Position numbers and translations under genes: made by a program
NCBI RefSeq assembly: GCF_042646125.1
Contig: NZ_JBHRSW010000018.1
Span: forward strand, 139,197 to 203,196
DNA: 64,000 nucleotides
Source: Glaciecola flavus
GTDB lineage: Bacteria; Pseudomonadota; Gammaproteobacteria; Enterobacterales; Alteromonadaceae
Direction: 5' to 3'
Notes under the pieces: generated by a model
The model's database searches: none
Told to the model about the DNA's origin: nothing
What the model saw: only the letters and a program-made list of their open reading frames with translations
In this document: one piece after another, positions 45,618-54,400 of the stretch
Position numbering within the stretch: position 1 is the stretch's first letter
How the letters are laid out: each line of letters begins with the position of its first letter

Positions 45618-46817
45618 ATGAAGAAACTAGCTATAGCAGTTGGTCTTTCGTTAGCCTCCGCTTCAATGCTTACATCAGCCCAAGATACCCCGCCATATGA
45701 AAACTGGGTAGGCGGATTTATAAATTACTATAATGCTGATAGTGAAAAACCTGAACCCGTTGGCGGACTAGACGATGGACGTGGATTCGGTGGTGAACTG
45801 GGTTTTCGTTTTGACCCTGCTTGGGCAGTGCGCTTTGAGCTTGGTCGTCTGCTTATCGACAAAGATGATAACAACCCTTCAGCACTTGCAGATGATGGCA
45901 CGCAAATTGGTGTCGATGCCATGTATTTTCTTAAAGACGATGTCGCCTACTTATTCGGTGGGCTACGTGAACAATCAATCCGAGATAGCTACCGAATGGC
46001 AAGCCTCGGCGTGGGTAAACATTGGAAAACAAATAGTAACTGGCGTGTGATTACGGAGCTTGCGACCTATTATGATTTTGGCCAAGGGTACAATGAATAT
46101 AGTGCTAAATTAGGTTTAGCTTATGTATTTGGTCAATCTAGCGCGCCTTCAACACGACCTGATACTGATGGAGACGGTGTGTATGATGCGATAGACCGTT
46201 GCCCCAATTCTGCGCCGGGCACTGAGATAGACGCAACAGGCTGTAGTATTGATCTTGATGGCGATGGTGTACCAAATAATCAAGACCAATGCCCGACCAC
46301 ACCAGCAGGTGTCAAAGTTGACGAGAGTGGTTGCGAAATTGTATTAAAAGACAGTGATGGTGATGGCGTCTATGACGACAAAGATAGGTGCGCTAACACG
46401 CCCACTTCGGACAAAGTCGACGCTGTAGGTTGCAGTATTCTAGAGGAAGAAGAAGTTTCTGTATCACTGGATATATTGTTCCCGAACAATAGCAGCGTTA
46501 TTAGTAACCCTGACTCCGATAAAATTGAAGCATTTGTCGCCTTTATGAAACGTTACCCTAATACAGAAGCTGTGATTGAAGGTCACACCTCTACAGTGGG
46601 AGAGGCTGCTTACAACCAATTCCTGTCTGAAAAACGCGCTCAATCAGTTCGTAGTTTATTGATAAATGAGTACGGTATAGACAGTAGTCGTTTGTCTGCT
46701 GTCGGGTATGGCGAATCTCGCTTGAAATTTACCGAGAACACGGCCGAAGCTCACCGCCTAAATCGTCGTATCGAAGTCGTTGTTTCGACTATGATTGAAA
46801 AAAAGGTGCAACGCTAA
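45618..46817 (+). CDS. OmpA-family outer-membrane protein with TSP3 repeats
   Basis: 399 residues. The signal peptide MKKLAIAVGLSLASASMLTS precedes an eight-strand barrel (to about residue 175), then calcium-binding thrombospondin type 3 repeats (DTDGDGVYDAIDRCP, DLDGDGVPNNQDQCP, DSDGDGVYDDKDRCA), then a C-terminal OmpA peptidoglycan-binding domain (IEGHTSTVGEAAYNQFLSEK, RLSAVGYGESR, LNRRIEV). It has a strong ribosome-binding site (AAGGAAAGGAACTAGGA). It ties the outer membrane to the cell wall. Confidence 0.93.
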   Translation: MKKLAIAVGLSLASASMLTSAQDTPPYENWVGGFINYYNADSEKPEPVGGLDDGRGFGGELGFRFDPAWAVRFELGRLLIDKDDNNPSALADDGTQIGVDAMYFLKDDVAYLFGGLREQSIRDSYRMASLGVGKHWKTNSNWRVITELATYYDFGQGYNEYSAKLGLAYVFGQSSAPSTRPDTDGDGVYDAIDRCPNSAPGTEIDATGCSIDLDGDGVPNNQDQCPTTPAGVKVDESGCEIVLKDSDGDGVYDDKDRCANTPTSDKVDAVGCSILEEEEVSVSLDILFPNNSSVISNPDSDKIEAFVAFMKRYPNTEAVIEGHTSTVGEAAYNQFLSEKRAQSVRSLLINEYGIDSSRLSAVGYGESRLKFTENTAEAHRLNRRIEVVVSTMIEKKVQR

Positions 46818-46849
46818 CGTCGTCTAAGTAAGCGTTTTTTAATTCACTC

Positions 46850-46878
46850 AAAAGCAGAACACATTGTTCTGCTTTTTT
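46850..46878. terminator. Rho-independent terminator between the OmpA-family gene and dnaB
   Basis: AAAAGCAGAAC pairs with GTTCTGCTTTT around a 5-nt loop and is followed by more T. It lies 33 bp after the OmpA-family stop and 9 bp from the convergent dnaB stop, so it probably serves both. Confidence 0.88.
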
Positions 46879-46886
46879 ATTGCAAG

Positions 46887-48266
46887 TTAATACTCATCCT
46901 CAAACGCAGGCCCTGCATAGTTATCAAAACGGGAAAACTGACCTTGGAACGTCAGGCGGCATGTACCGATAGGGCCATTCCGTTGTTTTCCGATGATTAT
47001 TTCCGCAATGCCTTTGTATTCACTGTTTTCGTGATATACCTCATCACGATAGATAAACATAATTAAATCGGCATCCTGCTCTATTGAACCGGACTCACGA
47101 AGATCAGAGTTGATTGGGCGCTTATCCGCACGCTGCTCAAGGCCACGATTTAACTGCGACAGTGCAACAACCGGGACTTCAAGTTCTTTTGCCAGTGCCT
47201 TTAAGGATCGACTGATTTCGGCAATTTCCAAAGTACGATTATCAGACAAGCTAGGGACTCTCATCAATTGAAGGTAATCTACCATGATCAAAGAAATCCC
47301 ACCTCGTTCCCGAGCCAACTTTCGAGCACGCGTTCTCAATTCCATAGGCGTCAAACCAGAGCTATCATCAATAAACAAGTTGTCCTTGTCGTGCAACTCC
47401 TTCATGGTTTGTTGCATACGCATCCAGTCAGCGTCATCTAATTTTGCGGTACGAATGCTAGTTTGATTTACCCTGCTTAAGGATGCCAACATCCTCATCA
47501 TTATTTGCTCTGCTGGCATCTCAAGACTGAAAACTAACACGGGTTTATCCTGCATCATCATTGCATTTTCACAAAGATTCATTGCAAAGGTTGTTTTACC
47601 CATAGATGGTCTGGCTGCAACAATGATCAGATCGGATCGTTGTAAGCCACTGGTCATTTTATCTAAATCAGTGTAACCACTTGATACACCTGTTACTTCT
47701 TGATCTTGCTTCACCAGCTCGTCTAAACGGTCGACCGTTTTTTTCAGCACACTCTTAACATCGACTGGGCCTTCACTGGCACTGGTGCGTTTTTCAGCAA
47801 TTTCAAAGACTTTGGACTCAGCAAAATCTAATACTTCTTTAGAGTCTCGCCCCTCTGGATTAAAACCAACATCCGCTATATCGTGAGCAACGCCAATAAG
47901 TTCGCGCACAATGGCGCGTTCTCGAATCGCATTCGCATAGGCACCAACATTGGCAGCACTGGGCGTGTTTTTTGCCAATTCAATAAGATAAGAAAAGCCA
48001 CCAGCTTCATCTAGTTGGGCATGTGCTTCAAGCTCACTTTTAACAGTGACGGCATCAACCGCTTCATTTTTGTTTATCAAGCGAATAATGGCGGAGTAAA
48101 CAATACGATGACTGTGGTTATAAAAATCGTCTTCCACGATCAAATCAGCCACTTTGTCCCATGCATCGGCAGAAATCATCAACGCACCCAGCACAGATTG
48201 CTCCGCTTCTATACTGTGTGGAGGGACATGTAGGCTCTCAATTTTGTCGGTATTGGGTTGATTCAC
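46887..48266 (-). CDS. dnaB: Replicative DNA helicase DnaB
   Basis: 459 residues. N-terminal DnaG-binding domain (PHSIEAEQSVLGALMISADA) and RecA-like ATPase with Walker A ARPSMGKTTFAMN, Walker B region ISLIMVDYLQLM, LSQLNRGLEQR and ADLIMFIYRDE. No intein is present. It unwinds DNA at the replication fork as a hexamer. It is divergent from the LacI-type regulator. Confidence 0.98.
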   Translation of the reverse strand: MNQPNTDKIESLHVPPHSIEAEQSVLGALMISADAWDKVADLIVEDDFYNHSHRIVYSAIIRLINKNEAVDAVTVKSELEAHAQLDEAGGFSYLIELAKNTPSAANVGAYANAIRERAIVRELIGVAHDIADVGFNPEGRDSKEVLDFAESKVFEIAEKRTSASEGPVDVKSVLKKTVDRLDELVKQDQEVTGVSSGYTDLDKMTSGLQRSDLIIVAARPSMGKTTFAMNLCENAMMMQDKPVLVFSLEMPAEQIMMRMLASLSRVNQTSIRTAKLDDADWMRMQQTMKELHDKDNLFIDDSSGLTPMELRTRARKLARERGGISLIMVDYLQLMRVPSLSDNRTLEIAEISRSLKALAKELEVPVVALSQLNRGLEQRADKRPINSDLRESGSIEQDADLIMFIYRDEVYHENSEYKGIAEIIIGKQRNGPIGTCRLTFQGQFSRFDNYAGPAFEDEY

Positions 48267-48487
48267 GAGACTAAATTTTTATACAAATTAGCTGATTATT
48301 ATGCGATAAATTTAAGCTAAAGTCTCTCGGTTTTCTAATTTGAAACAAATTACAGTTGACGGTATTTACTCTATTAAAGATGTGCCAAACATGCTCGCCT
48401 TTGCGGCCTACTTCCATTTTGTCCAAAGAATTACCGTCTAATGAGATTGAAATTTACGTAAGCCCAGCTAAAAATTTATTTTTTTGA

Positions 48488-48501
48488 TGTAAACGGTTTC
48501 A
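48488..48501. promoter_or_regulatory. LacI-type operator O1, within the regulator's promoter
   Basis: TGTAAACGGTTTCA, a near-palindrome of the LacI/cre type with a central CG. It ends one base before a TATAAT (48503-48508) and would lie between -35 and -10. The inverse of O2 differs from it at only one base. Confidence 0.7.
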
Positions 48502-48593
48502 GTATAATATAGCCTTCTCAAGGATGAAAACTGAATTCATATGCGTTATCATCCAAAAAAATTTTTGTATACACACATGTGTTGAATACAGCT

Positions 48594-48607
48594 TGAAATC
48601 GTTTACA
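48594..48607. promoter_or_regulatory. LacI-type operator O2
   Basis: TGAAATCGTTTACA, the inverted partner of O1 (13 of 14 bases identical when reversed). It lies 106 bp from O1 centre to centre, close to ten helical turns, and 39 bp before the regulator start. Two phased sites suggest looping and autoregulation. Between them is a perfect 10-bp palindrome ACACATGTGT (48573-48582) of unknown meaning. Confidence 0.65.
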
Positions 48608-48646
48608 CCGTAAAACCAACACTTATTGGAAAATTTGGAGGAATTG

Positions 48647-49663
48647 TTGGCCAAAACCAGTATCAAAGAAGTCGCTAAACAAGCTGGCGTCTCAGCTGCT
48701 ACGGTATCCAGAGCGCTATCATCGCCGGAACTGGTTAGTGACAAAACGCTCACCCGTGTATTAGCAGCAGTGAGTGATACGGGTTATAAACCCAATCGTT
48801 TTGGCGCCAGCTTGAGAACCCAAAAAAGTGGCAATGTTGTTGTTGTGATGCCAGATATAACCAATCAGGTCAATGCAGGGATCATTAGAGCCATAGAAAA
48901 CGAAGCAATGCAAGCTGGGTATTCGGTGCTTTTGGGTGACACTCAAAACATTCAAGCTCGCGAATCACATTACGGTGATATGGTCAGTTCTGGTCAAGCC
49001 GATGGCATTCTAGTATTTACACCTCGCATCCCGTTCCCGACGGATGAAGACCAACAGCCTATCAACGACTTGCCACCTTTAGTTAATTCTTGTGAAGAGA
49101 TTCCAAACGACACGATCCACAAAGTGATGATCGACAATAGAGCTGGCGCAATAGCCGCCGTAGAACATTTACTCTCTCTGGGTCATACTCGCATTGCAGC
49201 GGTCAAAGGACCAGCACTTACTCCAAGTACTGAAAGTCGACTACTTGGCTATAAGGAAGCATTGACTCAAGCAGGTATCAAAGTCGACGAAAAGTACATC
49301 ATAACCGGTGACTACGGGACTGACTCTGGCGTTATTGCAATGGAAAAACTCCTTCGCTTAAGAGACCGACCCACGGCCGTTTTCTGTTTCAGTGACGATA
49401 TGGCTATTGGTGCCATGAATACACTGCGTGAATATGATTTTAGAATACCAGAAGACATATCTGTCATGGGTTTTGATGATATTCGTTATGCAAAGTTGAT
49501 GTCACCAACCTTAACAACGATCAAACAGCCGCTCACTGAGATAGGTAAAGAGAGTATGAAAATGCTTCTTGCCCAAATGAAAGGCGAAAGCGTGGCAAAC
49601 AAGCGCATTACCCTACCCTTTGAACTGGTAGTGAGACAAAGCACTGGTCCCGTGCCTTCGTAA
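48647..49663 (+). CDS. LacI-family transcription regulator (CytR-like)
   Basis: 338 residues. The start is most likely TTG 48647, five bases after GGAGG; an earlier TTG at 48626 lacks a ribosome-binding site. The helix-turn-helix is SIKEVAKQAGVSAATVSRAL with the hinge region KPNRFGASLR. The effector domain (ADGILVFTPRIPF, MIDNRAGAIAAVEHLL, PTAVFCFSDDMAIGAM, MGFDDIRYAKLMSPTLTT) is closest in reading to CytR/purine-type members. The inducer and regulon are unknown. It probably binds O1 and O2 upstream of itself. Confidence 0.88.
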   Translation: MAKTSIKEVAKQAGVSAATVSRALSSPELVSDKTLTRVLAAVSDTGYKPNRFGASLRTQKSGNVVVVMPDITNQVNAGIIRAIENEAMQAGYSVLLGDTQNIQARESHYGDMVSSGQADGILVFTPRIPFPTDEDQQPINDLPPLVNSCEEIPNDTIHKVMIDNRAGAIAAVEHLLSLGHTRIAAVKGPALTPSTESRLLGYKEALTQAGIKVDEKYIITGDYGTDSGVIAMEKLLRLRDRPTAVFCFSDDMAIGAMNTLREYDFRIPEDISVMGFDDIRYAKLMSPTLTTIKQPLTEIGKESMKMLLAQMKGESVANKRITLPFELVVRQSTGPVPS

Positions 49664-49674
49664 GGACTATGGCA

Positions 49675-50205
49675 CTACTTTTTGGATTGCCAAATGTGTT
49701 GATTAATTGCTGTTTGGGTATTTTTATCGCTTTTGGTTTCGGGTCTGTATTTTTTAACCATGCCTTGCAATAAATTTCGTACAATTTGGTCGCCTGCCAG
49801 CTTAAAATTACGATGCTCAGATTGTCTAAAGAGAGCGGATAACTCTGTTTTGCTTATTCGAAAATTTGCATAGCGCAATACATCTATCATGTCTTCATCG
49901 CGATAACTCATTGCAATCCGCAATTTACGCAGGATCTCGTTATTGCTTAGCTTTTCACCTGGCTTGAGCGCTTGTGGTTCAGCCCCCTCACGTTTACCCC
50001 GCTTTTTAATGATCAAACCATCTAAAAACAACGCCAGTGTTTTATCACGACAAGGAAGAAAGCCCTTCTCTTCCTCTTTTTTCATAATCGCATGTAAATA
50101 CCCGCCGTCCATTTCATGACCCGCCAACTTAAATACCTCTATCGTGCTCGCATCATTCATGCGAAGGGCAAAACGCACACGTCGTAAAACATCATTGTTG
50201 ATCAT
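49675..50205 (-). CDS. DUF1456 protein (YehS-like)
   Basis: 176 residues made of two copies of the same roughly 70-residue unit (MINNDVLRRVRFALRMND... and LSNNEILRKLRIAMSYRDE...), as in E. coli YehS. Each unit is helical and positively charged; the function is unknown. It converges on the LacI-type gene with 11 bp between stops. Its 5' end faces the palindrome cluster. Confidence 0.9.
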   Translation of the reverse strand: MINNDVLRRVRFALRMNDASTIEVFKLAGHEMDGGYLHAIMKKEEEKGFLPCRDKTLALFLDGLIIKKRGKREGAEPQALKPGEKLSNNEILRKLRIAMSYRDEDMIDVLRYANFRISKTELSALFRQSEHRNFKLAGDQIVRNLLQGMVKKYRPETKSDKNTQTAINQHIWQSKK

Positions 50206-50354
50206 GAAATTACCTAAAAGTTAAGCCGGCTCAGCATTGGCTGATCATACCGGAATGCCGAAACCTACGCTATGATTCAAATAACAAATTGTTACACTCA
50301 TTAGATTCCACTTACAGAATATCCCTCGGTTTCATTTGTTTATGGGCGCTATAG

Positions 50355-50436
50355 TAACCTGAACTCGGGATAAGCAACTCCGTCCAGCAGCGCCCTAAAT
50401 CCCGATCTCTGCGTTGCTTATCCAGAGTTCAGGTTA
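50355..50436. repeat. Palindromic element of a second type (24-bp arms)
   Basis: TAACCTGAACTCGGGATAAG(CAAC) at 50355-50378 pairs with 50413-50436 at 23 of 24 positions around a 34-nt loop. Its centre has no resemblance to the 63-nt core of the other palindromes. No T-run follows either arm. Confidence 0.85.
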
Positions 50437-50475
50437 TAGTAGTAAACATTGTTGATAAGGCGAAGTTGTCACGGT

Positions 50476-50609
50476 GGGATTATACTGGGGAGTTTCCCTC
50501 TATTTTTGTCGCAAAATTTATTTTTCATGGAAGAAAAATCAAAGCGTATATGGACATACTCGTAGCGTTTTTGCGACAAAAATAGAGAGAAACTCCCCAG
50601 TATAATCCC
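50476..50609. repeat. Long palindromic element, copy 2 (41-bp arms, shared core)
   Basis: Arms 50476-50516 and 50569-50609 match at 40 of 41 positions; the outer end reads GGGATTATACTGGGGAGTTT. The loop plus the innermost arm bases share the 63-nt core of copy 1 (6996-7128), here on the plus strand. Conserved core pieces include AAAGCGTATATGGA and GCGTTTTTG. It lies 72 bp before the lepB start. The 476-bp gap 50206-50681 contains only these two palindromes and no credible gene. Confidence 0.92.
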
Positions 50610-50681
50610 GCCGCGGCGAGGTTGTAGCTTGCAGTATCAAGCTTTTTAACAAGATGCAGTCCAATTTAAAAAGGTGCAAAA

Positions 50682-51344
50682 ATGAGACTAGCTAAAAAAA
50701 TGAATCGAAACGCAAAATCGCTACTCAAAGAAAATTGGGGATTTATACTTTTTGTGATGCTCTTACTGATCTCAAGAAGCAGCATAGCCGATTGGTATCA
50801 AGTGCCGACGGGATCGATGTTGCCAACTATTCAAGAGGGCGATCGCATACTTGTTGATAAAATGGCGTACCGATTGGATATTCCATTTACCGACATTCCC
50901 ATTGCTAAAACTAGCTCACCCGAGAGAGGTGACATTGTCGTCTTTATGTCTGAAAAGGCTGGAATAAGACTGGTAAAAAGAGTGCTAGGCATTCCCGGCG
51001 ACAACATTGCCATGGTAAAAAATCAAGTTGTTCTAAACGGTGAAGTTCTGCAATACACCGAAACAAACCGTGCAAACACCTTCATTGAACAACTAAGTGG
51101 TGCCGAACACCCTGTGCAATTCGAAAATGTGCCCCAACCACGAGACACTTTCCAAAATTTGATTGTACCAGAGGGGCACTATTTTGTGATGGGTGACAAC
51201 AGAAATAACAGTGTAGATTCTCGCTACTATGGTCTGGTTTCAATCACCGAACTTAAAGGAAAAGCGACAAAAGTGCTTTATTCCCTAGATAGTGACAATT
51301 ATTTCCTGCCCAGAGCAGAACGCTTTTTTAGCGCTTTACCGTAA
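50682..51344 (+). CDS. Signal peptidase I (short form)
   Basis: 220 residues. The catalytic Ser45 lies in PTGSMLPTI, Lys99 in RLVKRVLGIPGD, and the box MGDNRNNSVDSRYYG is intact, so it should be active. It has only one N-terminal membrane segment (FILFVMLLLISRSS, about 20-35), unlike the two in the usual housekeeping LepB of this group. It is probably a second, specialised signal peptidase, and stands 141 bp before the repeat-protein operon. A bulged hairpin (CCCCATAC/GTATAGGGG, 51383-51403) lies in that gap. Confidence 0.9.
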   Translation: MRLAKKMNRNAKSLLKENWGFILFVMLLLISRSSIADWYQVPTGSMLPTIQEGDRILVDKMAYRLDIPFTDIPIAKTSSPERGDIVVFMSEKAGIRLVKRVLGIPGDNIAMVKNQVVLNGEVLQYTETNRANTFIEQLSGAEHPVQFENVPQPRDTFQNLIVPEGHYFVMGDNRNNSVDSRYYGLVSITELKGKATKVLYSLDSDNYFLPRAERFFSALP

Positions 51345-51485
51345 ATAGCTCAATAAATCGCGCAGCACACTTGATTTTTTAACCCCATACTTTTGTATAG
51401 GGGGGGCTATACCAATTGCCGTCTAGCGAAGTTCACTCCGCACGTTAAGCTTTATTGCCTTTGTTGTGTAGAGAGAGCTAGCTTG

Positions 51486-54400
51486 ATGTATGTAAAGAAA
51501 CGGAATGTTGAACCCCTCAACATAGAGGATTTGGGTGGTAAGCGGCGCGTTATTGGTAACAGAGCAAAATTAGCATGGCTCCTCTCAATACCATTGCTCA
51601 CTACCGCATTAATAAGTCCTACTCAATCATATGCTCAGTTATTTGAGTTGGCTTGCCCTATCACCAGTGATACCAAGTTGCGTTCTGATTATGTGACAGT
51701 AAGGCAGTGTAATGTTCGAGCACAGCTCGATATTCAGCAAGGTGCCTCCTTATTAAATAGCGTTAATATTAAAATCATCAATAATGCAGACTTAGTAAAC
51801 AATGGACAACTCACCAACCTCGGGCAAATCCTCAACCAACGTGATATTTTCAATCTACAAACAGGCGTGTTTACTAACCAAGGTTCGGTAGTGAACAAGC
51901 GTAGGTTTGACAATAGTGGGGTGGTTGATAATTATGGGGCGATTTTGAATGATATAGGTATCATCACTAATCAGTCAGATGGTGTAATTAACAATTATCT
52001 GTTGTTCACACTACAAAATAGTATGCAGAACCATGGCAGTATTTCTAATCACGGTGTACTTGTAAACGAGGATCATATAGGCAATAGCGGCGAGATAATC
52101 AACGAGGGACAGGGGCAGTTTATTACCGCCCAAAGCTTTGTCAATGCAATGAGCGTCGTTAATCGTGGTATTTTTACCAATACGCGCTTGGCGAGCAACA
52201 GCGGTGACATTACCAACGATGAAAATGGGGTTTTAAACAATGCATTTGAGCTCGACAACAGCGGTACGTTTAGCAATAACGGTACACTGTTGAACACGGG
52301 GGAATTTAACAATAATGGTGTTCTGCACAACAACTCATTTTTACAAAATACCCAAACGCTGCTAAATGTAGGAGAACTAAATAACACAGGGGTATACCAA
52401 AACCAAGGCAGCACAGTTAACTTTGCTGAGTTTCACAATCTGGAAGAAGGCACTCTCGAAAACCTGAACACCTTCGAAAACGTGGGTACGGTAAACAACG
52501 CCGGCACACTGAATAACGCCCTGCTATTTTCCAATGCAAATCAGTTTATAAACACCGGCACGACAAACAACAATCATATCTTTAACAACACAAGTGAGAT
52601 ACAAAACCTAGGAAGCTTGAATAACTATGCGCAGCTACAAAATAACGACAATGGAATGATAAACAATCAAAGTAGTATCAATAACTTTGGCGTAATGAGT
52701 AACATCGGTGAAATCGAGAACCACGGCGAGTTGAGAAATCACGGGCAATTAATTAACACAGGTGCTATCACCAACCATGCACGACTTGAGAATTCTCGAG
52801 ATGCTTTTTTGAACAACCGACATGTTTTAATAAACAATGACACCCTGATAAATACGGGTCACACAGACAATACGGGGCTTATCTTCAACAAAGAAAATGC
52901 ATTTCTAATCAACAATACTGATGGCGTTTTCAATAACTTCGCTACTCTTGATAACCGAGGTAGGATAGACAACGATGGTACATTTAATAACTACCAGCGT
53001 ATAATCAGCACACAATCGTTTATCAACGACAATATACTCATTAATCACGTTGGTGCCAGTATGGTGACAGAAGGCCAACTTCAAAATTTTGGCGAGTTTA
53101 CCAACTTAGGTGAGGTCACCAGTGAGTTCAGTGTGTACAACGATACAAGGGCAACATTGGCAAATGCGGGTCGCCTCAGCAGTGTATTCATGCGAAATTT
53201 AGGGAGTTTTAATAACTCAGGTCAATTTTTCAATGAGACCAACTTAACTAACGAAGGTCGTCTCGTTAACGCTGGTCAGTTTATTAGCCAAGGACAAGTC
53301 AACAACGAAGGCACGATAGAAAATTTTGGCTCAATCATCCAATCCAGCGGTAGACGTTTAATGATAAACGGAACACTTATCAATCACAGTGACGTGTTGC
53401 TTACTGGGAATGCCACAACCCTTATTGTTAGCCGTGGCGGGAACATCGTCAATAACGGTGATCTTGATACTGACAGTGGCGTTGATCTTGAATTGGGCGG
53501 TATTTTCGACAATCGCGGTACAGTGAGGTTTAACACCTTTGCGGATGTTCAGATCACAGGTGAATTTAACAATGATGGCTACTTGTCTACCGAAGGCGAC
53601 ACGAGAGTGTATGGAAACCTCAATAATAATAGCATGGTATCGAGTCACTTGAACCTGATTGTCGAAGCAGACGGCGTAGTCAACAATGAAGGAACTTGGT
53701 CAAGTAAAGATCGCACCCTAGTGTTTGGTGAATTTACTAACAATGGTGAATTAAATAATCAAACAGGTGCTGAGTTTATTCTTTCTAGTAGTCAGAAAAA
53801 CGCGGTGATCCACAACAATGGTAGGGTCTTGAATGAAGGAGAAATCAGCGTAGGCAACACCTTCAACAATAATGCACAAGTCGACAATATCGGTCTAATG
53901 AATGTTTCAGGCGTATTCAAGAATTCTGCTGATGGTACTTTAGTTAATCAGGGTAGCCTGTTACTAAATGGCACCTTGAGCAACGCAGGAAATTTGATTA
54001 ATGCCAATCTGCTTATCAATACCCACATATTGAACAACAAAGCTGTATTGAGCAATCTCACATTAATGACGAATACGGGTACTTTTGAAAACAGTGGCGA
54101 TTTTACCAATCTTGGCATATTCGCCAACGCCGGAGAACTGATCAATTACGGCAGTATTGTGAACACACAAGTCATTGAAAACCAAGCTACTTTCAACAAC
54201 CATGGCGTATTCACAAACCTGAACACCTACACCAATCTCGATTCACTGAACAACTATGGCGACATATACAATGAAGTGAGCTTTATCAATCGGGGAATGC
54301 TCTCCAATCACGGTAACATAGCGGTATCTGCTTCCAACTTACGTAACAGAATAACACCAAGCTTGTTTAATCAAGGTACATTGGACAACGACGGTCGAAT

